A program made the translations under genes and the position numbers. The notes beneath the pieces were generated by a model, which was not told the DNA's origin, did not search any database, and worked only from the letters and a program-made list of their open reading frames with translations. This document shows positions 8,370 to 19,001 of a stretch of 52,516 bases of DNA, piece by piece; position 1 is the first letter of the stretch; each line of letters opens with the position of its first letter. Origin of the DNA: Segatella maculosa DSM 19339 = JCM 15638 (lineage in GTDB: Bacteria > Bacteroidota > Bacteroidia > Bacteroidales > Bacteroidaceae); the NCBI RefSeq assembly GCF_000382385.1, contig NZ_KB908336.1:1-52516 (forward strand). The letters are read 5' to 3'.

Positions 8370-9392
8370 ATGGATTTATTACAACAAATAGTTGCTCGTG
8401 CGAAGGCAGATAAGCAGCGCATTGTGCTCCCGGAAGCAGAAGAGGAACGCACGCTGAAGGCTGCCGACAGGGTGTTGGCTGACGACATTGCCGACATTAT
8501 CTTGATTGGTAATCCCGGCCACATCAAAGAGCTGGCCGCACAATGGAGGCTTCATCACATCGGAAAAGCAACCATTATCGACCCCGAAAACAACCCTAAA
8601 AGTGAAGTTTATGCAGCCAAACTTGCTGAGCTTCGCAAGAAGAAAGGCATGACAATTGAGCAAGCTCGCGAACTGGTTACCAAGAATAACCTTTACTTGG
8701 GCTGTATGATTATCAAGACAGAAGAGGCAGATGGCCAGATCAGTGGGGCCTTAAGTACCACCGGAGATACGCTTCGTCCTGCGTTACAAATCATCAAATG
8801 TGCACCGGGAATAACTTGTGTGAGTGGTGGTTTGCTGTTGATTACCAAGCAAAAGGAATATGGTGAGAATGGCGTCGTGGTCATCGGAGACGTCGCAGTG
8901 ACCCCCGTTCCCGACGCAGCTCAGCTCGCTCAGATTGCCGTTTGCACTGCAGAGACGGCCAAAAGCGTTGCCGGTTTTACGGAACCTCGTGTGGCTATGC
9001 TGAGCTTTTCGACCAAGGGTAGTGCGTCACATGAGGTGGTTGACAAGGTAGTCGAGGCCACTAAGCTGGCACGTGAACTTGACCCTGAACTGAAAATCGA
9101 CGGAGAATTGCAGGCCGATGCAGCCCTCGTGCCTGACATTGCGACGAAGAAAGCACCGCAAAGTGCCATCGCCGGTAAAGCAAACGTGCTCATTGTGCCC
9201 AACCTTGAAGTAGGAAACATCGGCTATAAACTCGTGCAACGCCTCGGTAATGCTATTGCCATCGGTCCGATTCTCCAAGGTATTGCCCGCCCGGTCAACG
9301 ACCTCAGCCGCGGTTGTTCCATAGATGACATTTATTATATGGTTGCTATCACGGCCTGTCAGGCGCAAGACGCTAAAGCGAATGAGCAATGA
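8370..9392 (+). CDS. pta: Phosphate acetyltransferase
   Basis: The 340-residue short-form Pta interconverts acetyl-CoA and acetyl phosphate. With AckA next door it forms the acetate-producing, ATP-yielding end of fermentation. The sequence is a single PTA_PTB domain beginning MDLLQQIVARAKADKQRIVLPEA-like, with the substrate-site stretch AQIAVCTAETAK and STKGSASHE, and DGELQADAALVPDIA near the end. It lacks the N-terminal regulatory domain of enterobacterial Pta. The ackA start codon follows 39 bases after the stop. Confidence 0.96.
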   Translation: MDLLQQIVARAKADKQRIVLPEAEEERTLKAADRVLADDIADIILIGNPGHIKELAAQWRLHHIGKATIIDPENNPKSEVYAAKLAELRKKKGMTIEQARELVTKNNLYLGCMIIKTEEADGQISGALSTTGDTLRPALQIIKCAPGITCVSGGLLLITKQKEYGENGVVVIGDVAVTPVPDAAQLAQIAVCTAETAKSVAGFTEPRVAMLSFSTKGSASHEVVDKVVEATKLARELDPELKIDGELQADAALVPDIATKKAPQSAIAGKANVLIVPNLEVGNIGYKLVQRLGNAIAIGPILQGIARPVNDLSRGCSIDDIYYMVAITACQAQDAKANEQ

Positions 9393-9431
9393 GAAGTGAG
9401 GAATTCAATATTAACATTCAACAATATTACT

Positions 9432-10637
9432 ATGAAAGTTCTCGTTTTGAACTGTGGAAGCAGTTCCATCAAGTATAAGTTATATAACATGGACAATGAG
9501 GCTGTATTGGCACAAGGCGGCGTTGAGCGCATCGGTTTGGACAATGCATTCATCAAAGTCAAGCTGACCAATGGAGAGAAAAAGCAGATTATGGCCGACT
9601 TGCCCACCCATAAAGAGGGCGTAAGTCTGGTGTTCAAGTGCCTGCTCGACCCCGAATTCGGTGCCATTAAAGACTTGAAAGAGATTGATGCCGTGGGACA
9701 TCGCATCGTACAAGGAGGAGATAAATATAATAAGAGCGTCATTGTTGACAAGCAGGTTGAGCAGGATATTGAGGAGCTTTGTGACCTTGCACCCGTTCAT
9801 AATGCTGGCCATCTGAAGGGAATCCGCGCTGTTGACGCACTGATGCCTACCACTTCGCAGGTCTGTGTCTTTGATAATGCGTTCCATAGTACCATGCCCG
9901 ACTATGCCTATCTCTATGCCATTCCCTACGAACTTTACGAGAAATACCACATTCGTCGCTATGGATTCCACGGCACAAGCCACCGTTATGTGTCGCAACG
10001 CGTGTGCGAAATCCTCGGTCTCGACGTCAATAACTCGCGCATTATCACCTGTCATATCGGCAATGGTGCCAGTGTTGCCGCCGTATTGAACGGTAAAGTG
10101 ATTGACACTTCCATGGGTCTTACCCCGCTTGCCGGCCTGATGATGGGTAGCCGATGCGGTGATATTGACGCCTCAGTTGTTACATATTTGATGGATAAAT
10201 TGGGCAAGAAGCCACAGGAAATGGCCGACTATCTCAACAAACAAAGCGGTGTTCTCGGCATTACCGGCATCTCCAGCGACATGCGCGACGTGGAGAATGC
10301 GGCACAAAAAGGCAACAAACGTGCTAAACTCGCACTGGAAATGTATGATTATCGCATCAAGAAATACATTGGAGCTTACGCTGCTGCACTCGGTGGAGTA
10401 GACGCCGTTGTCTTCACAGCCGGCGTAGGTGAGAACCAAACGGGCACACGTGAGCAAGCTTGTGCAGGTCTTGAATTCCTTGGAATCAAGATAGATAAGC
10501 CCAAGAATGCGACCATTCACGGCGAAGAAGCCATTATTTCTACGCCCGACAGCAAGGTGAAAGTCGTTGTTGTTCCCACCGATGAGGAAATTGTTATCGC
10601 TCGCGATACGAAAGAATTGGTGGAGAAAGCGAAGTAA
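9432..10637 (+). CDS. ackA: Acetate kinase
   Basis: AckA makes ATP and acetate from acetyl phosphate. The ATG at 9432 gives 401 residues beginning with the ASKHA signature VLNCGSSSIKYKL. Twelve in-frame upstream codons lie in the spacer after pta and are not part of the family. Other blocks are GHRIVQGG, FDNAFHSTMP, RRYGFHGTSHRYVS, HIGNGASVAAV and FTAGVGENQ. It is cytoplasmic and forms an operon with pta. A hairpin terminator follows within 30 bases. Confidence 0.96.
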   Translation: MKVLVLNCGSSSIKYKLYNMDNEAVLAQGGVERIGLDNAFIKVKLTNGEKKQIMADLPTHKEGVSLVFKCLLDPEFGAIKDLKEIDAVGHRIVQGGDKYNKSVIVDKQVEQDIEELCDLAPVHNAGHLKGIRAVDALMPTTSQVCVFDNAFHSTMPDYAYLYAIPYELYEKYHIRRYGFHGTSHRYVSQRVCEILGLDVNNSRIITCHIGNGASVAAVLNGKVIDTSMGLTPLAGLMMGSRCGDIDASVVTYLMDKLGKKPQEMADYLNKQSGVLGITGISSDMRDVENAAQKGNKRAKLALEMYDYRIKKYIGAYAAALGGVDAVVFTAGVGENQTGTREQACAGLEFLGIKIDKPKNATIHGEEAIISTPDSKVKVVVVPTDEEIVIARDTKELVEKAK

Positions 10638-10666
10638 ACCGACAAAAATGGTAGGGAAACGTATGC

Positions 10667-10704
10667 CGAGGTCTTCTCCAACTTCAGGGGAAGACTTCGA
10701 CTTT
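10667..10704 (+). terminator. Terminator of pta-ackA
   Basis: CGAGGTCTTCTCC at 10667-10679 pairs with GGGGAAGACTTCG at 10687-10699 through a 7-base loop, with G-U pairs allowed. The sequence continues ACTTTTAAA. It lies 30 bases after the ackA stop. Confidence 0.7.
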
Positions 10705-10760
10705 TAAACCAACATCATTCTCTGATATCCTAACGATGGACCGTTCAAACAAAAACATCG

Positions 10761-11801
10761 ATGAAGAAAAAGATTGTAACTTTCGGAGAAATCCTCTTTC
10801 GGTTATCGAAAGAAAACCAAGCCAGACTGACGCAAGGCCGTGCTTTCAACGGCGATTTTGGAGGATCTGAGGCCAATGTTGCCGTGTCATTGGCCACTTT
10901 AGGCGACCAAGTGGAATACGTCACCCGTGTTCCCAACAATGCAATGGGGCATGCCGCACTGATGCATCTGCGTGAATTCGGCCTCGATGTCAGCCATGTC
11001 GTGTGGGGAGGAGACCGCCTTGGCAGCTATTTCTTCGAGACTGCAGCGGCCATGCGCAATGCAATGGTGGTGTATGATCGCGAGAACAGTTCTTTCTATA
11101 CATTGAAACACGGCGACATTCTGTGGGAACCTGTCTTCCAAGACGCTGCACTTTTCCATTGCTCGGGCATTACTTGTGCAATGAGTAAAGACGCACTTAA
11201 CACCACATTCGACGCCTTAGAGCTGGCTAAAAGCATGGGCGTTGAAATCACTTGTGACATTAATTACCGTCACAATCTCTGGCATTATCCGGGCGCAGAT
11301 GCCCCGAAAACGCTCCGAAAACTCATGGAATACAGTTCCTTTATCTTTGGCGATCAGAACGAATGGGAGGTCGGAAGTGGTTTGAAACAGATTCCCTTTG
11401 AGGCCAAGGATGCCACTTATGAAATCAATGATGCCGCATATCTCGACTATTTTCGGCAACTCCGACAGCAGTTTCCACGCTGCAAACGCATGCTGATAGC
11501 CCTCCGTAACCAACTTACTTCAACGCATCACACGCTCACCGGCATTCTTTTTGCCGAGGGAAAGCTTTATAAAACGCGCATCTATGACATCAATCCTGTC
11601 ATTGATCCCATGGGTTGTGGCGACGCTTTCGTGGCCGCTTTCATCCACGCCCGCATGAAATGGGCTGACGACCAACACTGTCTCGACTTTGCCTTGTCGG
11701 CTTCGGCACTCAAAAACACGATTATCGGCGACCAAAATCTTGTCAGTGAGGCTGAAATCATCGCTAACATGCAAGGCCAAGGAGGACGCATAGAACGTTG
11801 A
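10761..11801 (+). CDS. PfkB-family sugar kinase, probably 2-keto-3-deoxygluconate kinase
   Basis: The 346-residue protein opens with VTFGEILFRLS and has the early glycine motif FGGSEANVAVSLATLG and the ribokinase-family C-terminal signature with catalytic Asp in DPMGCGDAFVAAF (near residue 282). The family phosphorylates sugars or sugar acids with ATP. The N-terminal pattern and length resemble KdgK, which acts in uronate breakdown, but no other uronate gene is adjacent and another ketose substrate is possible. The signature has Cys where Ala is usual (GCGDAF for GAGDAF). The next gene begins 55 bases later. Confidence 0.78.
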   Translation: MKKKIVTFGEILFRLSKENQARLTQGRAFNGDFGGSEANVAVSLATLGDQVEYVTRVPNNAMGHAALMHLREFGLDVSHVVWGGDRLGSYFFETAAAMRNAMVVYDRENSSFYTLKHGDILWEPVFQDAALFHCSGITCAMSKDALNTTFDALELAKSMGVEITCDINYRHNLWHYPGADAPKTLRKLMEYSSFIFGDQNEWEVGSGLKQIPFEAKDATYEINDAAYLDYFRQLRQQFPRCKRMLIALRNQLTSTHHTLTGILFAEGKLYKTRIYDINPVIDPMGCGDAFVAAFIHARMKWADDQHCLDFALSASALKNTIIGDQNLVSEAEIIANMQGQGGRIER

Positions 11802-11856
11802 TTCACTCTGTCAAGAGACGCTATAAATACCAATATACTACACAATATCGCAAAAA

Positions 11857-13800
11857 ATGGCTGAGAAACTATCAAAACTACTCCTCCATGCCCTGATAAT
11901 AATGGTCATTTTATGGGTCGTTCGTCTTGTTTTCATTGTCGAATACGTTCCCTTCGACCTGCTCACAGGCAACCGACAGGCCCTACCTTTGGCCGCTTAC
12001 AACGTCTTTCGCTTCGACTTTCAGGTGGCTTCTTACCTCCTGATTTTGCCCACTTTATTGGTTTTTGCAGTGCTGTTATGGCGTAACCAAGGCTTCGAAC
12101 ACTTCCTGAGACGCTTTTCCGTTTGGTATTTCGTGGTGCTCGATGTTCTCATTCTCATCATTTCCATCATCGATCTCGGCTTTTATGCCAACTTCAATTC
12201 GCATATCAACCTCACAATCTTCGACTTTTTCAACGAAGGACCCATCGGTCTTTTGCAAACCATTTGGGAAGAATACCACTGTATGCTTTATCTCTTCTTG
12301 CTTTGCTTGGCCGCCATCGTCTTGAAAATCCTATCGGAAAGGGTGGAGAGGTTGCACATTTCTCATGCCGTGATGCCCAAACCATGGAGCATTGCCCTGC
12401 TCATCGGTTATCTTACATTGCTTACTTTCGGACTCCGCGGCTCGTTTTCCCGCTTCCCGTTGCAGATAGAAGACACCTTTGTTTCAGACAATAAGCTCAT
12501 CAACGACATGGTGCCCAACGGTCTCTATATGCTGAAAACGGCCTGCAAAGAAAAGAAAAACGCTTTTAAAATCGAAACTCCGGACGCCTTGTTGGCCCGC
12601 TATCACTTCACCGACATACAGCAGGCACTTGACATCTATACTGACAAAGGCGTGCGGTTGCAGGCAAACGACACGCTGAAAGCACTGCGCGAGGCCCTCT
12701 TTGCCAAGGCTCCCGACACGCTTACTCACCCGCTTCCAAACGTTGTTATTATCTATAGCGAAAGCTGGAGCAACTATCTCATCAACCTGGACGACGCAAA
12801 AGGCTCGCTATTATTGGGCATGCAGCGACACTTTAAGGAGGATTTGTTGTTCCGAAACTTCCAATCCGTGCAGAACGGCACCGTCGCTTCCATCGAAAAC
12901 CTGACGGTCTCGACACCCTATCCGCGTTTCTTTGCATCGGCATTCAGGCTGCGCCTCCTTCCCACTTCCATTGCCTTGCCTTTCAATGCAAGCGGCTATA
13001 CGACGGAATTCCTATCGGGAATGGACACCGCATGGGAGAATTGCGCCGAGGCTTTGCGCCATCAGGGCTTCCAAACCATCTACGACAAGTTCAGCATCTT
13101 AAAGGATTATCCGCATGCCGAGGCCAACAGTGTGGGCGTTTTCGATGAATATCTGCTCACTGCTATCCTCGACAGGCTCAACAAAAAGGCTGCAAAGCCA
13201 AGACTGATGATAGCTATGACCACTACAAATCACCCACCCTTTGAATACCCCAAGAGCCTTTCTCTATCGCCACTACCAAGCCGTTTCTACACAAATCCAT
13301 GCTTTGCGGAGAAGGATTCGACTGTGCTGAACAAATACATCACGGGCTTTAGATATTATAATAAGGTGTTGAGTGCATTCCTCGACAGCTTCAAAGCCTC
13401 CCCCGCAGCACGGAACACAATCCTTATTGTCACGGGTGACCACAATGTTCGCTCTATTCTTGACCCCTCATTTATCGGGAAACGCTGGACACATTCCGTA
13501 CCGCTTTACGTCTATCTTCCCCCTTCACTTCGCCATCCTGACTACTGCCGGATGACGAATCGGTGGGGATGCCACGATGATATCCTTGCAACCGTAGCCC
13601 CATTTGCCCTGCATCGCACGCATTACATGAAGCTCGGCAATAACCTTTTCGACCGTAATCTGCCCGATTCCTGCTTCTATAGCTACAATGTCGAGCAGCT
13701 TTTGGCCGACAAAAACGGCTATAAAACGGCCGAAAAGCGGCTCGCTGCTCGTAATCTCTTGCGCGAAATCTATTTCAATCTGTGCTTCCGAAAACCATAA
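11857..13800 (+). CDS. LtaS-like membrane sulfatase-fold protein
   Basis: The 647-residue protein has about five N-terminal membrane helices (near 10-30, 55-75, 90-110, 140-158 and 178-195), then an extracytoplasmic alkaline-phosphatase/sulfatase-fold domain. NVVIIYSESWSNYL (Glu302) supplies a metal ligand, Thr342 in NGTVASIENLT is at the nucleophile position of lipoteichoic acid synthases, and LIVTGDHNVRS is the late metal-binding block. In Gram-negative bacteria such proteins act as phosphoglycerol or phosphoethanolamine transferases or as hydrolases on envelope glycans. The substrate here is unknown. It follows the PfkB kinase and may be cotranscribed. Confidence 0.82.
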   Translation: MAEKLSKLLLHALIIMVILWVVRLVFIVEYVPFDLLTGNRQALPLAAYNVFRFDFQVASYLLILPTLLVFAVLLWRNQGFEHFLRRFSVWYFVVLDVLILIISIIDLGFYANFNSHINLTIFDFFNEGPIGLLQTIWEEYHCMLYLFLLCLAAIVLKILSERVERLHISHAVMPKPWSIALLIGYLTLLTFGLRGSFSRFPLQIEDTFVSDNKLINDMVPNGLYMLKTACKEKKNAFKIETPDALLARYHFTDIQQALDIYTDKGVRLQANDTLKALREALFAKAPDTLTHPLPNVVIIYSESWSNYLINLDDAKGSLLLGMQRHFKEDLLFRNFQSVQNGTVASIENLTVSTPYPRFFASAFRLRLLPTSIALPFNASGYTTEFLSGMDTAWENCAEALRHQGFQTIYDKFSILKDYPHAEANSVGVFDEYLLTAILDRLNKKAAKPRLMIAMTTTNHPPFEYPKSLSLSPLPSRFYTNPCFAEKDSTVLNKYITGFRYYNKVLSAFLDSFKASPAARNTILIVTGDHNVRSILDPSFIGKRWTHSVPLYVYLPPSLRHPDYCRMTNRWGCHDDILATVAPFALHRTHYMKLGNNLFDRNLPDSCFYSYNVEQLLADKNGYKTAEKRLAARNLLREIYFNLCFRKP

Positions 13801-13970
13801 GACACTGTATTGATATACGTGTATTGCACGCTTTACGAGTCGAGGGACAGTTGGCGTACAACGAAAATTGACTGGGAAAACAGTGGCATATGTAATAAAA
13901 CCAGACGTTGTCCTCATGCAATCGGCCACATTATGATGTTACAAATGCAAAGTTATATGCTACATCTGCT

Positions 13971-14002
13971 CTTGGTATTTTTAAATATAAATCCTATCTT
14001 TG
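13971..14002 (+). promoter_or_regulatory. Promoter of the CE6-CE1 esterase gene
   Basis: CTTG at 13971-13974 (one change from TTTG) and TATCTTTG at 13995-14002 are 20 bases apart. The predicted start near 14008 leaves a leader of about 23 bases. Confidence 0.65.
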
Positions 14003-14018
14003 CAAAATAAATATCTAA

Positions 14019-15974
<1,956 letters not shown>

Positions 15975-16116
15975 AAACAGCCCACCCTCGCCCGTTTCCA
16001 AGAAAAAGAAGAACAAACAAGATCATGGTTTTACCGAAGAAATACAGCATTTCATATTAAGCAGATTTGAAACTGTGATGAATACAACCATACTTAAGTA
16101 ATTTATTTATAGGCTA

Positions 16117-16145
16117 TTCTTCTCTTCCTTTGGGAGGGGTTGGAG
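16117..16145. repeat. Degenerate solo copy of the CCCCTCCC/GGGAGGGG palindrome
   Basis: Read on the minus strand, CAACCCCTCCC followed by AAAGGAAGAGAAG is a decayed version of the GC-rich palindrome that bounds the DUF559 insertion at 19.5-20.1 kb. The gene-free stretch 15975-16381 also holds an inverted repeat TGAGACAGG (16278-16286) with CCTGTCTCA (16307-16315). Nothing else is recognisable there. Confidence 0.55.
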
Positions 16146-16381
16146 ATAGCCCCTTGGAGGTTGAGGATTGACTTTCTTCTTCTTTCCCCTCCCACTCACT
16201 GCTACCGACCGCTTTGTCTGCTTTTCAAGCGGCGATTTCCTATTAAACAAAGGTGGGAAAGTAGGCATTTTCGTTGATGAGACAGGCAAGAACGCACGGT
16301 TCAATACCTGTCTCAACGCGATTACTCCGGCAAAACGCCATGGAAAAACATGGAAAAGAGCGCACGAAACCCCTCTTCCTT

Positions 16382-17644
16382 CTACTGGAAACTCTCTATG
16401 AGTAGCCAAATATTCAGCAAGGTGACAATGCCTGCGAGTGAATATAGGAAAGCTGCATTGGGCAAACTGTTGGCATATTTGCCCATCACACGACGCGAGG
16501 AGGTGAGCCCCACTTGCAGAAACACCGTGAACGGCAACTGAACGGAGAGGAACATCTGCGAGATAATCAGTCCTTTGAACGGGTCGGCGATGAAGAATAT
16601 CAGCAGTAAGGCTATGCCCAACGACAGCAAAATGCCCACAATAGAGTGCGTATCCTTGGCATTATACGACTCTCCGAAAAGGCCCGAGAAGATGCTTCCG
16701 GCCGCCATTCCACTCGTGATCGTGCTCGATATGCCGGCCAAAAGCAAGGCAATAGCAAAGATGTTGGCTGCGTTGTTGCCAAGAAGCGGCTGAAGCATGG
16801 CTTGCGCTTGGGCCAGTTCGTCAACGTGTTGCCCGTGAGCAAAGAACGTGGTTGCGGCCAATAAGATCATTGCAGAGTTGATAGCCCACCCCACAATCAT
16901 TGAAAACAGCGTATCAAAAAACTCATATTTGAGCATATGACGAATGCGTTCGTCGCCCTTTAAGTGTATTTCCCGGCTCTGAACAATCTCCGAATGGAGG
17001 AACAGATTGTGGGGCATGACCACCGCACCCAGCACACTCATGATGATAAGCAGCGAACCTTGGGGCACCGAAGGAACGAAAGCGCCTTGCAAAGCCAGCG
17101 GCCATTGAATGTCAACAAGGAAGAGTTCGTAGATAAACGACAACCCGATCATCGACACAAACCCGATGATAGCGCGTTCCATCTTGCGATAACTGTTGGT
17201 GAAAAGCATGATAAGCGTAGCCACAGTCGTCAGTATCGCACCCGTAGGAATGCTGATTCCGAAAAGCATTTGCAGGGCTATGGCACCGCCAAGTATCTCG
17301 GCCAGCGAAGTGGATATGCTGGCTAAGATGGCACTTACAACGATTGGGCGGCCAATCCACTTGGGAGCGTATTTCACGGCAGCCTCACTCAGGCACAATC
17401 CCGTCACGATGCCCAAGTGAGCCACGTTGTGTTGCAGGGCAATGAGCATGATTGTAGAAAGCGTCACCACCCACAACAGCGCATAACCATATTCCGATCC
17501 GGCAGCAAAGTTACTGGCCCAATTGCCCGGGTCAATGAAACCCACCGTCACAAGCAGTCCCGGTCCGACGGATTTGAAGATATCCAAGGCCCCCAACACC
17601 CGTGGGTGGTCCTTTCGTTTGAGTTCTTTTAAAATATTCTTCAT
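16382..17644 (-). CDS. mntH: NRAMP-family divalent metal transporter
   Basis: The 420-residue membrane protein has about eleven hydrophobic helices. It carries both metal-site motifs of the NRAMP family: DPGN in helix 1 (residues 38-41, GFIDPGNWASNF) and MPHN in helix 6 (210-213). The retained Met favours proton-coupled Mn2+ or Fe2+ uptake over Mg2+ transport. It acts in the inner membrane. The gene converges on the esterase gene. Its leader of about 125 bases contains an imperfect duplicated promoter-like segment. The symbol is by family; Mn2+ as opposed to Fe2+ preference is not proven by sequence. Confidence 0.9.
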   Translation of the reverse strand: MKNILKELKRKDHPRVLGALDIFKSVGPGLLVTVGFIDPGNWASNFAAGSEYGYALLWVVTLSTIMLIALQHNVAHLGIVTGLCLSEAAVKYAPKWIGRPIVVSAILASISTSLAEILGGAIALQMLFGISIPTGAILTTVATLIMLFTNSYRKMERAIIGFVSMIGLSFIYELFLVDIQWPLALQGAFVPSVPQGSLLIIMSVLGAVVMPHNLFLHSEIVQSREIHLKGDERIRHMLKYEFFDTLFSMIVGWAINSAMILLAATTFFAHGQHVDELAQAQAMLQPLLGNNAANIFAIALLLAGISSTITSGMAAGSIFSGLFGESYNAKDTHSIVGILLSLGIALLLIFFIADPFKGLIISQMFLSVQLPFTVFLQVGLTSSRRVMGKYANSLPNAAFLYSLAGIVTLLNIWLLIESFQ

Positions 17645-17686
17645 GCTTTTTCTTAACTATAATGAGGTAAACAGCTTACCTAAAAG

Positions 17687-17792
17687 CTTGTTTCCAGATT
17701 CTATATCCTATGTAAAAATAGTGCAAACGAGCGCAATGGAAACTTGTTTTCAATTGCCGAGTGCAGCCTATCTTATGCAAAGATAGTGTAAG
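17687..17792 (-). promoter_or_regulatory. mntH promoter region with imperfect duplication
   Basis: TATCTTTG (complement 17778-17785) is the likely -7 box; no -33 TTTG lies at normal spacing. Two related segments follow each other: CTTGTTTCCA...CCTAT...ATAGTGCAA at about 17689-17727 and CTTGTTTTCA...CCTAT...ATAGTGTAA at about 17744-17791. They could be a decayed second promoter or a regulator binding region. Confidence 0.45.
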
Positions 17793-17870
17793 CTGTTGAC
17801 AAATGAAAAAGAAACGACAACAAATAGTAGGTATTTTTATGCGCAATATGAAAGGAAGCGGGGAATGTAG

Positions 17871-18041
17871 GGACGCACGGCTCGTGCGTCCGCTCACATT
17901 TCGGTTGACAATTGACGAGTGAACGGGCGAACGAGTTGTATACTTTGCGGTATGTAGGGACGCACGGCCCGTGCGTCCGCTCAACCAACCGTGTGCATTC
18001 GTTTTCCATTCACCTTGGGCGGACGCACGAACCGTGCGTCC
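17871..18041. repeat. GGACGCACG palindrome cluster, copy 2
   Basis: Three 21-base palindromes of the GGACGCACG-n3-CGTGCGTCC type lie at 17871-17891, 17958-17978 and 18021-18041. The first two are in the same orientation (ATGTAG before, GCTCA after) with an 87-base period. The third is inverted. The 66-base linker between the first two is, on the other strand, clearly related to the linker of the 87-base units at 35.9-36.1 kb. A lone GCGTGGTAAAATG array-like unit follows at 18066-18078. The gene-free interval 17645-18211 contains only this cluster and the mntH and argR promoters. Confidence 0.8.
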
Positions 18042-18152
18042 CTACATTCACTCCCCAGCCATATTGCGTGGTAAAATGCATGCATGAATGGCATCATTAT
18101 TATTCATTTATGAATCAAAAAAACGAATATTAATAAAAAATATGCAGTTTTA

Positions 18153-18184
18153 TTTGGATTATATTGCATTAAATTGTATTTTTG
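18153..18184 (+). promoter_or_regulatory. argR promoter
   Basis: TTTG at 18153-18156 and TATTTTTG at 18177-18184 are exactly 20 bases apart. The predicted start is near 18190, about 22 bases before the argR ATG. About 38 bases upstream lies the near-perfect palindrome ATTCATTTATGAAT (18102-18115), a possible but unproven ArgR operator. Confidence 0.75.
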
Positions 18185-18211
18185 CATCACTAATTGTATA
18201 AACATTCACAC

Positions 18212-18685
18212 ATGAAAACAAAGACAAGCAGGCTCGAAACGCTGAAGCTTCTCATCTCAAGCAACGAGCTCGGCAACCAAGAAGAGGTGCTGAAAGCGCT
18301 AAGGAAAGAGGGCTTTAAGCTGACGCAAGCCACCTTGAGCCGCGACCTGAAGCAGCTGAAAGTGGCCAAAGCGGCCAGCATGAACGGGAAATACGTCTAC
18401 GTGTTGCCCAACGAAACGATGTACAAGCGCATACATAAGCCGCTCTCGCCCGGAGAAATGATGCGTAATCCGGGCTTTATTTCCATCAATTTCTCGGGGA
18501 ACATGGGAGTCATCAAGACGCGTCCGGGCTACGCCAGCAGTATTGCTTACGACATAGACAACTGCGATATACCCGAAATCTTGGGTACGATAGCCGGCGA
18601 TGACACCATTTTTATCGTCATCAAAGAGGGCTTCAGCCACGAAGAAACGACTGAAAGTCTGAACCGATTGCGCCCCGATTTTTAG
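18212..18685 (+). CDS. argR: Arginine repressor
   Basis: The ATG at 18212 gives 157 residues; an in-frame TTG six codons earlier is less likely. The N-terminal winged helix contains TQATLSRDLKQLKV, with the Ser-Arg pair that contacts ARG boxes. The C-terminal domain contains GTIAGDDTIFIVIKEG, the arginine-binding and trimer/hexamer region. ArgR binds DNA with L-arginine as corepressor. It stands first in the arginine/proline gene block, separated from the acyltransferase by a 316-base interval holding a 22-bp-period repeat. It probably controls the downstream genes and itself. Confidence 0.93.
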   Translation: MKTKTSRLETLKLLISSNELGNQEEVLKALRKEGFKLTQATLSRDLKQLKVAKAASMNGKYVYVLPNETMYKRIHKPLSPGEMMRNPGFISINFSGNMGVIKTRPGYASSIAYDIDNCDIPEILGTIAGDDTIFIVIKEGFSHEETTESLNRLRPDF

Positions 18686-18849
18686 TTCGCCGGCTATGGT
18701 TGGTTCCTTACATATAATAAGGTGTTATCAATTATCGGTGTTCATCGTATAAAACACGAATGTTGTTGGCCTTCCCTATCTAAAAAGACGTAACCAACTG
18801 ATAGCCAAATGGAACCGTAATCTGCATGAGACGGGTCTGCAATAAGACT

Positions 18850-18924
18850 GACTTTGCACGGTAAAATGGCCCATATTGCGCGGTAAAATGGCTGAGATTA
18901 CGCGACAAAATGGCTGAGATTACA
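18850..18924. repeat. 22-bp-period array, copy 2
   Basis: The core AAAATGGC starts at 18863, 18885 and 18907, exactly 22 bases apart, with intervening GCGCGGTA-like parts. Cores are followed by CCATATT or TGAGATT. The array is related to those near 2521 and 36312. The interval 18686-19001 between argR and the acyltransferase holds nothing else recognisable. Confidence 0.75.
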
Positions 18925-19001
18925 AACCGGAACGGCCAATAGGACAAAACAACGTGACCCGCGGAGGCCGATGCCTCACGAAATATTGAAAGGAAAAAGA
19001 A

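Noticed and set aside
16278..16315. Inverted repeat TGAGACAGG/CCTGTCTCA as a terminator of the CE6-CE1 or mntH gene
   Set aside because: It lies inside a repeat-bearing spacer, has a 20-base loop and no T-run on either strand.
18102..18115. ATTCATTTATGAAT as a definite ArgR operator
   Set aside because: The palindrome is near-perfect and well placed, but its arrangement differs from the enterobacterial ARG box and no second copy was found before other arg genes. It is mentioned only as a possibility.
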